Shown: positions 50,254 through 60,102, counted from the first letter of the stretch. The stretch: 64,000 bases of DNA from Dyadobacter tibetensis Y620-1 (GCF_000566685.1 NZ_AZQN01000001.1:744001-808000), one strand, 5' to 3'. Made by a program: numbers and translations. Notes: generated from the letters alone by a model not told the origin.

Positions 50254-50361
50254 GAAAGTCAGGATGACCACGCCCTAGTTAACCAAGGACGGGCAGGAAC
50301 GAAAATTTAATTGTATGGCAAATCCTGCTATATTTATTACCACTATCAACATCTATGCTTC

Positions 50362-52041
50362 ATGATCTATCGTTTTCTACTGATAACATTATTTGCTTTC
50401 GCTCCTACTATATTGGTTGGGCAAGTGGATAGCCTCTATATCAAAGGCCAGATAAAAAATCTGAATGGACAACTTTACCGTCAAACATCCTCTGTAAGTT
50501 TTTTCCGAAGCAACCTTTTCGACCCTCGGTCCGAAATGGTAAGTCAGGCCCCCCTCCAGGCCGATGGTAGCTTTAGCATTGCCCTCCCCCTGAATTTCGA
50601 TCAGGAGGAAATGTATTTGGAGTATGGATCATTGGCTACTTCACCATTTTTAGGCTCTAAAGGAACGCTTACCCTTACCTTCGACGCCGACTCAATTGGT
50701 AAGGCTAAAAGACTATTTTACTTTTCGGGCGTACATGCAGCGGCCAATAATCAATATCAATTATATATGCCCGTTGAGGCCCAATCATTTGAAAAAAATC
50801 CATCGGTGGGATCCGACTTTTTCAAAAACTTTTGGCCCAAGTCCCAGCAGCAGGCCAAGGCCTTGCTGGAGCAGAGGTTGCAACTTCGCCTTCAAACTCT
50901 TGAGCAATATAGTCGCAATAATATATTGGATTCCGAACTAAAAAATTGGCTTACCAGCAAAGCACAGGCGGAATATGCTAATATCTGGATGGATTACCTG
51001 CGAATCAACGACCTGGATATAGAAGGGGAAAAACTGGATCAGCCCAGTTTAAATCTGCCTCCACTGACCGCCGAAAAAGTAACCTTGGCAGAGAAGTATG
51101 GTGTTTATGCCGATATCGTAAAGGATTATTATATCTATCGTTACCCGACTAAAAGTGCCCCTTTGCCAGTAAAGGCCATGGCTGGCCTCATCCATCAATA
51201 CAATACGGATTTGTCCTCACAGGAAGCTACGAAGCTGAAACAAATCATGGAAATTGGTATTACCGATAGGGCAGAATATGATTTTTTAAACGCATTATTT
51301 CTACGCAATAAAGAAATGATAAATACCCTGTTCGAATATGAGCAGGCCAAGCGCTTGTATATGGAGCTCCTACCCTCTTCCATGACGGATTTGCTTTCAG
51401 GGAACTACATGATCAAGCGACTAAACGGATATACACTGGACCAGAAAAACCTCCTTTTCCGACACATTTTAAGTGATTTAAAATCGCCAGCTCTAAAGAA
51501 TTCTCTCTCTGAGGTGATGCAAAGAGAAGTTAAGGATAGCGTTGATATCCGCAAAATGGTCAATTACCAGACACAACAAATAAAACCAACCGAAGTGATT
51601 CCAGGAATATGGGTCAGCGCCTCTAATGAGGCGGGAAATTCATGGTTTAAGGAATTGTTAGGACAATACAAGGGAAAGACTATTTATGTAATCAAATGGA
51701 ATTTGACTGACCCCAAAAGCCTGGACGAACTGGCCTATCTTAACTTCCTGAGGGAAAAGGCCCCGGTAGGCACCGTATTTCTGATGGTTCATATGGATGA
51801 TATTGAGCAGGCAGCATCACAGAGTGGGCTAGCCCGACAGTACGTTGTTCGTCATCAGCTCAAAGGCACCCATATGTTTGTGGCGTCGGATCAGCTACTT
51901 AGCTTACTTCTCAGGCTGAATCCTTTGGAGCCAGGAACCTACGCCATCATCAAGCCTAATGGTAAGTATTATTCTAAAAATGCCCCGGCTCCTTCGGATA
52001 CAGAGCGTTTGATCCCTATGCTTATTGACGCCTCCAGATAA
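50362..52041 (+). CDS. Secreted thioredoxin-fold protein (TlpA-like) without catalytic CxxC
   Basis: From the ATG at 50362 the 559-residue protein has a signal peptide (about 1-20), an N-terminal DUF4369-like beta domain (LYIKGQIKNLNGQLYR), a long helical middle, and a C-terminal thioredoxin fold from about 440 (GKTIYVIKWNLTDPKSLDEL). In TlpA-type proteins the position after IYVxxW holds WCxxC; here it is NLTDPKS, with no cysteine, so a redox role is unlikely. It may act as a binding or scaffold protein. It lies 108 bp after nuoC and 59 bp before the outer-membrane gene. Confidence 0.72.
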   Translation: MIYRFLLITLFAFAPTILVGQVDSLYIKGQIKNLNGQLYRQTSSVSFFRSNLFDPRSEMVSQAPLQADGSFSIALPLNFDQEEMYLEYGSLATSPFLGSKGTLTLTFDADSIGKAKRLFYFSGVHAAANNQYQLYMPVEAQSFEKNPSVGSDFFKNFWPKSQQQAKALLEQRLQLRLQTLEQYSRNNILDSELKNWLTSKAQAEYANIWMDYLRINDLDIEGEKLDQPSLNLPPLTAEKVTLAEKYGVYADIVKDYYIYRYPTKSAPLPVKAMAGLIHQYNTDLSSQEATKLKQIMEIGITDRAEYDFLNALFLRNKEMINTLFEYEQAKRLYMELLPSSMTDLLSGNYMIKRLNGYTLDQKNLLFRHILSDLKSPALKNSLSEVMQREVKDSVDIRKMVNYQTQQIKPTEVIPGIWVSASNEAGNSWFKELLGQYKGKTIYVIKWNLTDPKSLDELAYLNFLREKAPVGTVFLMVHMDDIEQAASQSGLARQYVVRHQLKGTHMFVASDQLLSLLLRLNPLEPGTYAIIKPNGKYYSKNAPAPSDTERLIPMLIDASR

Positions 52042-52100
52042 GGAAATGGGGTGCCTTACGTTATAATTAGGCATTAAAATGCCCCGGATTAATACCAACT

Positions 52101-53942
52101 ATGCACCGTTACGTACTCTTCTTTGTTTTACTCAGCATTTGTGCCTCCGCTCAGGTGACAGACAGCCTCCCCGCTCAGGCGGTGAACAAAGATAGTATAC
52201 GCTATACGAACCTGAAAGTTCGGATGTCCAAAACCAAATTCTCAAGAGCCGTCTACAGGCTCTTGTTTAGGGATGTATATAATCAGGGGAAAGTGGCCGA
52301 AGTAAAAGAGATTGAGACCAATCCCTTTACCACCTACGAAGGCATGACCATTAAAAATATCATTATCAAACAACTCAATATTCTGGGTCAGTCGGTATAT
52401 GATACGGCACGGACCGGAAACCAGCTTGAGCGATTTTTAAGTAAAAGTATGCATACCAATACCCGGGAAGGCATCATTAGACGCTCCCTGTTATTATTTG
52501 AAGAGGGTGATAAAATTCAGGCTCAGGTGTTTAAGGATAATGAACGACTTCTCCGGTCTAACCGCTTAATCGTCGATGCACGGATCCTTGTGATCCCAAG
52601 AAAGGATGTTACCTGGCAGGCCGACGTAATGGTCATTATTCAGGATAGCTGGTCCCTCAATGCCTCTGGATCTTTCAGTAGCTTCAATAAATTCAGGGTA
52701 GGACTGGAAAATATTAACGTAAATGGAACGACCCATTCACAGCTGACTTCCATACGATGGAACAAAGAGGATACCCTGAGAAAGTTTCAATTCAGAACCA
52801 TTTATACAGTGCCCTATATTGGGAACACCTTTATTACGGGACAGGCCAGGTTTATTTTCGAAAATGATTTAAAGGAGAAATCCATCCGTTTTAATCGATC
52901 CTTTTTAACAAATGAAACCAAATATGCCGGAGCATTTGAAGCGGGGATTATAAAAAATCGCCAATATAAACGTGAATTATCGGACCCCGAGCAGGAGATC
53001 CGATTCGTTACTTCCTTCAACTATTATGATTTATGGGTAGGTCGTTCCTATCGGTTTCCTTTCGAGAATAATATATTTAATAAGAATTCCCGCTTCATTA
53101 CTGCTTTTCGTTACAATCGTTACGATTACAGGGAAAGACCCGAGGTTGGCCCCGACCTTAATAAGATATATTGGGACAAAAGTGCCACATTATTGAGTCT
53201 TGGATACTCCAATAGAAATTATAAGCGTGATGTACTGATCTATGGGTTTGGTAGGACTGAAGACGTGCCAGTAGGGAATCTGTTATCGGTAACTTTTGGC
53301 AGGGAATCCACCGAATTCGGAGATCGTGGCTACAGTGGAATTCAGTTTGCCAAAGGGATGTATCTGCCTCATCGCCTGGGGTATCTATATGGACTCTTCA
53401 ATTATGGAAGCTATTATAAAAGTAGTAAGGCACAACAGGGGGTTATCAGCGGTCAGGTCAATTACTTCAGCCAGCTCATACCTTTCAAATATAGTTTTTT
53501 ACGACAGTTTGTTACTTTAAAATATACCAATGGATACCATCGGGACCCTCTCGATTATATCAATATCAGCGGTAATCAGGGCATAAGAGGAATCAATAGC
53601 GACCAGCTGATTGGCACCAAAAAGTTCACACTGGGTCTGGAAACGGTATTTTTCTCAGACAAATCCTTACTGGGCTTTCGTATTGCATATTTCGTGTTTG
53701 GTGACTTCGGATTAATTAATGGCACCCGCTCTCTGTGGCGTGGCCCAGTATACCAGGGATATGGGCTTGGCTTTCGGTTCAAAAATGAAAATCTTACCTT
53801 TAATACCTTTCAATTGCGTATTGGATATTACCCCAATATTCCTGGCAATACTTCCGTCCTACGGTTTGCCGCCGACGGCAATACCCCTTTACGTCTAAGA
53901 GATTTTGACATTTCGGCCCCTTCGATTGTGCCTTTTCAGTAA
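52101..53942 (+). CDS. Omp85-like outer-membrane protein
   Basis: The 613-residue protein has a signal peptide (about 1-17). Residues about 60-190 have a POTRA-like pattern (NPFTTYEGMTIKNIIIKQLNILGQ), and the rest is an aromatic-rich series of beta strands, with GNQGIRGINSDQLIGTKKFTLGLETVFF near the end, in the place of the conserved barrel motif of the Omp85 superfamily. It does not end in the usual F but in FQ. It could help insert or secrete proteins at the outer membrane; the substrate is unknown. Confidence 0.72.
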   Translation: MHRYVLFFVLLSICASAQVTDSLPAQAVNKDSIRYTNLKVRMSKTKFSRAVYRLLFRDVYNQGKVAEVKEIETNPFTTYEGMTIKNIIIKQLNILGQSVYDTARTGNQLERFLSKSMHTNTREGIIRRSLLLFEEGDKIQAQVFKDNERLLRSNRLIVDARILVIPRKDVTWQADVMVIIQDSWSLNASGSFSSFNKFRVGLENINVNGTTHSQLTSIRWNKEDTLRKFQFRTIYTVPYIGNTFITGQARFIFENDLKEKSIRFNRSFLTNETKYAGAFEAGIIKNRQYKRELSDPEQEIRFVTSFNYYDLWVGRSYRFPFENNIFNKNSRFITAFRYNRYDYRERPEVGPDLNKIYWDKSATLLSLGYSNRNYKRDVLIYGFGRTEDVPVGNLLSVTFGRESTEFGDRGYSGIQFAKGMYLPHRLGYLYGLFNYGSYYKSSKAQQGVISGQVNYFSQLIPFKYSFLRQFVTLKYTNGYHRDPLDYINISGNQGIRGINSDQLIGTKKFTLGLETVFFSDKSLLGFRIAYFVFGDFGLINGTRSLWRGPVYQGYGLGFRFKNENLTFNTFQLRIGYYPNIPGNTSVLRFAADGNTPLRLRDFDISAPSIVPFQ

Positions 53943-54009
53943 GACTGCAATTTTTGCAGGACGCTAAGTAGCATTCATTTTACCGCCCAAATTGAGATTT
54001 TGACGATAC

Positions 54010-54033
54010 ATTCTGAAATTTAATTTTCAGAAT
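54010..54033 (+). terminator. Hairpin after the Omp85-like gene
   Basis: ATTCTGAAA (54010-54018) and TTTCAGAAT (54025-54033) form an exact 9-bp inverted repeat with a 6-nt loop, 68 bp past the stop codon. No long T run follows, so it may be a weak terminator. Confidence 0.45.
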
Positions 54034-54068
54034 CCGGAAAAAACAGTTCCATTTTCAATAATGTAAAT

Positions 54069-54124
54069 TAACTTTGTGGAATTTTTGGACCTAACCCTAC
54101 TATAGGTTAGCTAAAGCAGGGTTA
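54069..54124 (+). promoter_or_regulatory. carB promoter and leader with overlapping hairpins
   Basis: TAACTTTG at 54069-54076 matches TAnnTTTG. In the leader, CTAACC (54091-54096) can pair with GGTTAG (54105-54110), or TAACCCT (54092-54098) with AGGGTTA (54118-54124); the two pairings exclude each other. The leader then runs to the GTG at 54176. Such an arrangement may act as a switch, but no known riboswitch class is recognised. Confidence 0.4.
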
Positions 54125-54175
54125 TATCCTCCAAAAAGCAAACAAAATCATAATTTCTTCAAAAAATAAATTACT

Positions 54176-57019
54176 GTGCCCAAAAATCCGAATATCAAAT
54201 CCGTTCTAATTATAGGTTCAGGTCCAATCATCATTGGTCAGGCATGTGAGTTTGACTATTCCGGCTCTCAAGCAGCCCGATCATTGCGTGAAGAAGGCAT
54301 TGAAGTTGTACTGATCAACTCCAATCCGGCAACGATTATGACCGACCCCATTAGTGCAGATCATGTTTATTTATTGCCCCTGGAGAAAAAATCTCTGGTA
54401 GAAATCCTGGAAAAACACCAGGCTATGGGCAGGCCCATCGACGCAGTGCTCCCTACCATGGGTGGCCAAACAGCCCTTAACCTGGCTATCGACGCAGACA
54501 AGGCGGGAATTTGGAAAAAATACAATGTTGACATCATCGGGGTGGACATCAAAGCGATTGAGACCACCGAAGATCGGGAGAAGTTCCGATTAAAAATGAT
54601 CGAACTAGGTGTAAATGTATGTAAGGGACGAACAGCTCGTTCATTTTTGGAAGGAAAAGAAATCGCCCAAGAAATTGGGTTCCCACTGGTAATTCGCCCT
54701 TCTTATACCCTAGGAGGTACCGGTGGAGGCTTTGTACATACAGAAGCAGAATTTGATAAAGCCCTTAATAATGGACTTCATGCCTCCCCAGTTCATGAAG
54801 TACTGGTAGAGCAGAGCGCCCTAGGATGGAAAGAGTATGAGTTAGAGCTCCTTCGCGACAGCAAAGGAAATTTTATCATCATCTGTTCGATTGAGAATTT
54901 CGACCCAATGGGGGTTCATACCGGCGACAGCATCACGGTAGCTCCCGCCATGACGCTACCCGACACCTTGTATCAGCAAATGCGTGATTTGTCCAGAAAA
55001 ATGATGGACGGAATCGGTAAGTTTGCCGGAGGATGTAACGTGCAGTTTTCGGTTAACCCGGCTGATGATCAAATAATTGCCATCGAAATTAATCCTCGGG
55101 TATCCCGTTCTTCGGCTCTGGCTTCCAAAGCCACCGGATATCCAATCGCCAAGATTGCAGCTAAAATGGCTATTGGCTACGATTTGGACGAGTTGATTAA
55201 CCCCATTACCGGGACTACCTCTGCATTTTTCGAACCTTCCATCGATTATGTGATCGTTAAGGTTCCTCGCTGGAATTTCGATAAATTCCAGGGATCCGAC
55301 CGCAGCCTTGGCCTCCAGATGAAGTCGGTAGGTGAAGCGATGGGTATTGGCCGTAATTTCCAGGAGGCCCTACAGAAGGCCTGCCAGTCTCTAGAAATTC
55401 GCCGCAATGGTCTTGGTGCCGACGGTCGCGAACTAAGAGACCAGGAACAAATTAAGTATAGCCTGGAACATCCTAGCTGGGATCGTCTCTTCCATATATA
55501 TGATGCCTTTAAAATTGGATTGTCATTTAAGACCATTCAGAATCTTACCAAAATAGATCCTTGGTTCCTTCGTCAGATTGAAGAGCTAATAGAGCTGGAA
55601 CACCAGATCGAAAAATTTGAGCTCGACGAGCTTCCTAAAGACCTATTGCTCACGGCTAAACAAAAAGGTTATGCTGACCGTCAAATTGCGCATTTGCTTG
55701 GGACTAAGGAGAGTAAGGTGTACGATCGCCGCAAAGAACTAGGTATTAAGAGAATTTACAAATGTGTAGATACTTGTGCTGCCGAATTTGAAGCTAAAAC
55801 TCCATATTATTACTCCACTTTTAATTCTTCCCAGGAAACGCCGGATAACGAATCGATCGTATCTGACCGGAAGAAAGTCGTAGTTTTGGGTTCCGGACCG
55901 AATCGCATTGGGCAAGGTATTGAGTTCGACTATTCTTGTGTACATGGGGTACTCGCAGCCAAAGAATCGGGCTATGAGACAATCATGATCAATTGCAACC
56001 CTGAAACCGTTTCAACCGACCCTGATATCTCCGATAAGCTTTATTTTGAACCTGTATTCTGGGAGCACGTTTTCGATATCATCGAACACGAGAAGCCTGA
56101 AGGAGTCATTGTTCAGCTCGGCGGTCAGACGGCCTTGAAAATGGCCGAAAAGCTAGAAAAATATGGGGTTAAAATCATCGGAACCAGCTACGATTCATTA
56201 GACTGGGCCGAAGATCGCGGACGCTTCTCGTCTCTATTAGAAGAGCTGGAGATCCCCTACCCCAAGTTCGGTACGGTACGTACCTCCGATGCCGCGGTAG
56301 AGCTGTCTCGTAGCCTTGGGTTCCCTCTTTTGGTTCGTCCCAGCTACGTTTTGGGAGGACAAAGCATGAAAATTGTGATTAACGAGAAAGAGTTGGAACA
56401 GCATGTAGTGAAGATATTACATGATATCCCCGACAATAATATCCTACTCGATCACTTCCTGGAAGGTGCATTGGAGGCAGAAGCCGACGCCATCTGCGAT
56501 GGAGAAGATTCTTACATTATTGGAGTAATGGAGCATATCGAACCGGCCGGGATCCACTCCGGAGACTCACATGCAGCGTTGCCACATTTCGACCTTACCG
56601 ACGATGAAGTTCGCCAGATCGAAGATCATACCCGTAAGATCGCAAAGGCTATGAGTGTTAAGGGCTTGATCAATGTTCAATTCGCGATCAAGAATGGGGT
56701 AGTTTACGTAATTGAAGCGAATCCACGAGCGTCACGTACGGTTCCATTCATTTGCAAGGCATACCAGGAACCTTATGTAAATTATGCTACCAAGCTGATG
56801 CTAGGTGCTAAGAAAGTGTCTGATTTCACTTTTAACCCGGTGAAAAAAGGTTGGGCGATAAAAATACCAGTATTCTCCTTCAACAAGTTCCCTAATGTTA
56901 ACAAGGAATTAGGGCCTGAGATGAAGTCGACAGGAGAAGCTATTTACTTTATCGACGATCTCCAGGATGACTTTTTTCAGAAAATTTACGGTGAAAGAAA
57001 CCTTTATCTGAGCCGGTAA
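54176..57019 (+). CDS. carB: Carbamoyl-phosphate synthase large subunit, without the MGS domain
   Basis: The 947-residue protein has both ATP-grasp halves: GSGPIIIGQACEFDYSG and RPSYTLGGTGGGF in the first, GSGPNRIGQGIEFDYSCVHG and RPSYVLGGQSMKIV in the second, with the oligomerisation domain between. It ends RNLYLSR, at about the position where the methylglyoxal-synthase-like domain of the E. coli enzyme (about 1073 residues) begins. The allosteric domain that binds UMP, IMP and ornithine is therefore missing. The start is a GTG with good family alignment. A carA gene is not adjacent. Confidence 0.95.
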   Translation: MPKNPNIKSVLIIGSGPIIIGQACEFDYSGSQAARSLREEGIEVVLINSNPATIMTDPISADHVYLLPLEKKSLVEILEKHQAMGRPIDAVLPTMGGQTALNLAIDADKAGIWKKYNVDIIGVDIKAIETTEDREKFRLKMIELGVNVCKGRTARSFLEGKEIAQEIGFPLVIRPSYTLGGTGGGFVHTEAEFDKALNNGLHASPVHEVLVEQSALGWKEYELELLRDSKGNFIIICSIENFDPMGVHTGDSITVAPAMTLPDTLYQQMRDLSRKMMDGIGKFAGGCNVQFSVNPADDQIIAIEINPRVSRSSALASKATGYPIAKIAAKMAIGYDLDELINPITGTTSAFFEPSIDYVIVKVPRWNFDKFQGSDRSLGLQMKSVGEAMGIGRNFQEALQKACQSLEIRRNGLGADGRELRDQEQIKYSLEHPSWDRLFHIYDAFKIGLSFKTIQNLTKIDPWFLRQIEELIELEHQIEKFELDELPKDLLLTAKQKGYADRQIAHLLGTKESKVYDRRKELGIKRIYKCVDTCAAEFEAKTPYYYSTFNSSQETPDNESIVSDRKKVVVLGSGPNRIGQGIEFDYSCVHGVLAAKESGYETIMINCNPETVSTDPDISDKLYFEPVFWEHVFDIIEHEKPEGVIVQLGGQTALKMAEKLEKYGVKIIGTSYDSLDWAEDRGRFSSLLEELEIPYPKFGTVRTSDAAVELSRSLGFPLLVRPSYVLGGQSMKIVINEKELEQHVVKILHDIPDNNILLDHFLEGALEAEADAICDGEDSYIIGVMEHIEPAGIHSGDSHAALPHFDLTDDEVRQIEDHTRKIAKAMSVKGLINVQFAIKNGVVYVIEANPRASRTVPFICKAYQEPYVNYATKLMLGAKKVSDFTFNPVKKGWAIKIPVFSFNKFPNVNKELGPEMKSTGEAIYFIDDLQDDFFQKIYGERNLYLSR

Positions 57020-57041
57020 TTTTTCATCATTATTAAATTTA

Positions 57042-57077
57042 AATAACCCTGGAATCAAAAACCAGGGTTATTTTTTT
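57042..57077 (+). terminator. Terminator of carB
   Basis: An exact 11-bp inverted repeat (57042-57052 and 57062-57072) is followed by T residues to 57077. It begins 22 bp past the carB stop. The remaining gap to 57322 has no supported gene. Confidence 0.9.
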
Positions 57078-57322
57078 GTCTTCACTTCCTCTACTTGGCC
57101 TTTTCAACCTCCCCTGGCCCCATTTTTATAGTTATATATACAGATTAATCCTGAGGCCGCCCGTTTCCCCCCTGCTCTCCCACTTTGTTTTTTACAATGA
57201 TCACAACGGACTGAGTTTTCAAGCAGTTACCGAATTTGTGAAAAGTTTGAGAGTAGTGTGACAAAAGTTACTGTATTCAGATTTTCCAATGCGGACATTT
57301 GTATCATATTAAATATATACCC

Positions 57323-58120
57323 ATGGAAATAATAGGATACATCGCTTCATTATTCATCGGAATTTCTCTTGGCCTTATAGGTGGGGGCGGTTCCATACTG
57401 ACTGTACCCGTTTTGGTTTACTTATTAGGTGTCGACCCGGTACAGGCTACGGCCTATTCTCTATTTATAGTAGGCCTCACCAGTCTTGTAGGAGCCTGGC
57501 CCAAATACCGGCAAGGATTGGTAGATACCAAAACAGCCATCATCTTTGGCATTCCTGCCATTGCTGCAGTATATGCTACCCGGAAGTACCTCGTGCCTGC
57601 GATTCCCGACGCCTTATTCTCTGTCGGCCAATTTGAGGTAAGTAAGTCTATTTTCATTATGGTGCTTTTCGCTATTCTAATGCTCGCAGCCTCCGTATCT
57701 ATGATCCGGGAGAAAAAAGAAGAATGTGTTGACTGTGAAGAGAATTTACAATACAATTATCCTATTATCCTTTTAGAAGGAATTCTAGTGGGCACACTCA
57801 CCGGGCTGGTAGGCGCTGGCGGAGGATTTCTGATTATTCCAGCATTGGTGCTCCTAAGCAAACTGCCTATGAAGAAGGCCGTAGGAACCTCCTTACTGAT
57901 AATAGGTGCCAAGTCTCTCATCGGTTTCACAGGCGACCTTTCGAATTCGCAAATGAACTGGATGTTATTGGGTAGCATCACCTTCTTAGCCATCATAGGC
58001 TTCTTTGCCGGCAATGCCCTTTCTAAAAAAGTATCTGCTCAGAAATTAAAGGGCGGGTTCGGATGGTTTGTCCTTGCAATGGGGCTATATATCATAGTAA
58101 AGGAGTTATTTCTTCATTAA
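57323..58120 (+). CDS. TauE/SafE family sulfite/anion exporter
   Basis: From the ATG at 57323 the 265-residue protein has about eight membrane spans. The two repeats start with GISLGLIGGGGSILTVPVLVYLLG and GTLTGLVGAGGGFLIIPALVLLSK, the TauE/SafE marks. It should export sulfite or a related sulfur anion. The next genes handle persulfide and thiosulfate, so it probably removes sulfite from the dioxygenase reaction. Confidence 0.92.
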   Translation: MEIIGYIASLFIGISLGLIGGGGSILTVPVLVYLLGVDPVQATAYSLFIVGLTSLVGAWPKYRQGLVDTKTAIIFGIPAIAAVYATRKYLVPAIPDALFSVGQFEVSKSIFIMVLFAILMLAASVSMIREKKEECVDCEENLQYNYPIILLEGILVGTLTGLVGAGGGFLIIPALVLLSKLPMKKAVGTSLLIIGAKSLIGFTGDLSNSQMNWMLLGSITFLAIIGFFAGNALSKKVSAQKLKGGFGWFVLAMGLYIIVKELFLH

Positions 58121-58271
58121 CAATAAATGGTCTCATTTTTTTAGAAGCATTTATTTTGAAAAAGTTTAAAAAAATCATCCCCTGTGACAAAAATCACCGA
58201 ATGCCTGTTAGAAGTTTAACAACTTTGTAAAACATTACGATAATTCTTAAAACCAAATACATACCATAGTC

Positions 58272-59693
58272 ATGCAAATAGAACAAATTTATACCGGATG
58301 TCTGGCACAAGGTGCTTACTACATCCAAAGCAATGGAGAAGCAGTCGTCATAGATCCCCTACGCGAAGTCGATCCATATATACAACGTGCCGAAAAAGAT
58401 GGAGCCAAGATCAAGTACGTTTTAGAAACTCATTTTCACGCTGACTTTGTCTCTGGGCATATTGATCTGGCCAAAAAAACAGGAGCTCAAATTGTCTACG
58501 GTCCCACTGCCAAACCCGGATTTGACGCATTAGTTGCTACGGATGGACAGGTACTCAAGGTCGGTGAGCTTAGCATTGAGGTGCTGCACACCCCTGGTCA
58601 TACTATGGAGAGCTCTTGTTATCTGTTAAAGGATGCGACCGGGAAATCCCTCGGACTATTTACCGGTGACACCCTTTTTATTGGAGACGTAGGTCGTCCG
58701 GATTTAGCTCAGGAGGTGGTGGAAGACCTGACTCAGGAAAAGCTGGCCAGTCACCTCTACGACTCTTTAAGAAATAAAATTATGCCTTTAGAGGATGATA
58801 TAATTGTGTATCCCGCTCACGGGGCTGGCAGTGCATGCGGAAAGAATATGAGTAAAGAGACGACCGATACGCTTGGAAATCAAAAGAAAACAAATTATGC
58901 CTTAAACCCCGATTTGACCAGAGAGGAGTTTATCAAAGAACTGACCGAGGGGTTAACCCCACCCCCGGCATATTTCCCAGAAAATGTAATGATGAATATC
59001 AAGGGTTACGAAAGTATTGATACCGTGTTAAAACGTGGGCGCCAGGCATTGGATCCTGAAGGTTTCGAAGCCGTAGCTAATGAAACCGGGGCCGTATTAT
59101 TGGATACCCGTGATGCACAAACCTTTGCCAAAGGATTTATCCCTAACTCTATTAATATTGGGATAGACGGGGGCTTTGCACCTTGGGTAGGAGCGCTAAT
59201 TCCTGATATCAAGCAGCAGATTCTGCTGATAACTGACAAAGGCCGCGAGGAAGAGGTGGTGACACGACTTGCAAGGGTGGGATATGACCATACCATCGGA
59301 TTTTTATCCGGAGGATTTGAAGCTTGGCAAGAGGCTGGTAAGGAAATAGATCAGATAGAGTCCATCTCTGTCCAAGAAATGGCCAATCGTCTGGAGGCCG
59401 ACCCGGAAGCAATGGTATTGGACGTTCGAAAGGAAAGTGAGTATCAATCAGAACATGTGATAGATGCACAAAATGTACCTTTGGATTATATCAATGACCA
59501 TTTGGCGGATATTAGTAAGGACAAAAAGTATTTTGTGCATTGCGCTGGTGGCTATCGCTCTATGATTTTCAATTCTATTTTAAAGGCGCGGGGCTTCGAT
59601 AATCTCATTGATGTAAAAGGAGGTTTCTCAGCTATCAAGGATTCTGAAACCGTTCCTGTAAGCAATTATGTATGTCCTAGCACATTGCTATAA
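58272..59693 (+). CDS. Persulfide dioxygenase-like MBL protein fused to two rhodanese domains
   Basis: The 473-residue protein has an N-terminal metallo-beta-lactamase domain of the ETHE1 type: THFHADFVSGH with His54, His56, Asp58 and His63, TPGHTMESSC, GDTLFIGDVGRPDL and YPAHGAGSACG. Two rhodanese domains follow. The first (about 262-350) has ITDKGREEE in the place of the active loop and no Cys, so it is likely inactive. The second (about 365-465) has HCAGGYRS with the active Cys near 424. It should oxidise glutathione-like or bacillithiol persulfide to sulfite and pass sulfur through the rhodanese. The TauE/SafE exporter lies just upstream. Confidence 0.92.
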   Translation: MQIEQIYTGCLAQGAYYIQSNGEAVVIDPLREVDPYIQRAEKDGAKIKYVLETHFHADFVSGHIDLAKKTGAQIVYGPTAKPGFDALVATDGQVLKVGELSIEVLHTPGHTMESSCYLLKDATGKSLGLFTGDTLFIGDVGRPDLAQEVVEDLTQEKLASHLYDSLRNKIMPLEDDIIVYPAHGAGSACGKNMSKETTDTLGNQKKTNYALNPDLTREEFIKELTEGLTPPPAYFPENVMMNIKGYESIDTVLKRGRQALDPEGFEAVANETGAVLLDTRDAQTFAKGFIPNSINIGIDGGFAPWVGALIPDIKQQILLITDKGREEEVVTRLARVGYDHTIGFLSGGFEAWQEAGKEIDQIESISVQEMANRLEADPEAMVLDVRKESEYQSEHVIDAQNVPLDYINDHLADISKDKKYFVHCAGGYRSMIFNSILKARGFDNLIDVKGGFSAIKDSETVPVSNYVCPSTLL

Positions 59694-59704
59694 ATAGGGC
59701 TTTA

Positions 59705-59740
59705 CAGGCATGGACGTTCTTCATAACCAGTCCATGCCTG
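59705..59740 (+). terminator. Hairpin between the persulfide dioxygenase and rhodanese genes
   Basis: CAGGCATGGAC (59705-59715) and GTCCATGCCTG (59730-59740) form an exact 11-bp inverted repeat with a 14-nt loop, 12 bp past the stop codon. No T run follows at once, so it may stabilise the upstream transcript or partly terminate it before the rhodanese gene. Confidence 0.6.
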
Positions 59741-59784
59741 GTCATAGAGCCCCGACTAACCGATTTTTTAATTAACAAGAAATT

Positions 59785-60099
59785 ATGGGATTCTTAGATT
59801 CATTATTTAATAATAAAAAAGTTGACTACAAGCAGCTGGTCAAAGATGGAGCGGTCATTGTAGATGTGCGCTCCCCTCAGGAATATGCCTCCGGGCATAT
59901 AACAGGGAGTATAAATATTCCTCTGACTAAAATTTCAACACAGGTTGATGCACTTAAGGAACGTTATCCCGTAATTATCACCTGCTGTGCGAGTGGAAAC
60001 CGCAGTGGTATGGCCTTGGGAAGTCTTAATAAGGCCGGTATTGAAGCCTATAATGGAGGCTCCTGGAATAGTCTGAATAAAAAAATTAACGCCGTTTAA
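59785..60099 (+). CDS. Single-domain rhodanese
   Basis: The 104-residue protein has VDVRSPQEYASGHITGSINIPL and the active loop CCASGNRS with Cys68 as the likely sulfur carrier and a Cys67 neighbour. It is small, soluble and has no signal peptide. It transfers sulfur from thiosulfate or persulfides. It is 3 bp upstream of the YeeE/YedE genes, so it probably receives imported thiosulfate. Confidence 0.93.
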   Translation: MGFLDSLFNNKKVDYKQLVKDGAVIVDVRSPQEYASGHITGSINIPLTKISTQVDALKERYPVIITCCASGNRSGMALGSLNKAGIEAYNGGSWNSLNKKINAV

Positions 60100-60102
60100 G
60101 CC

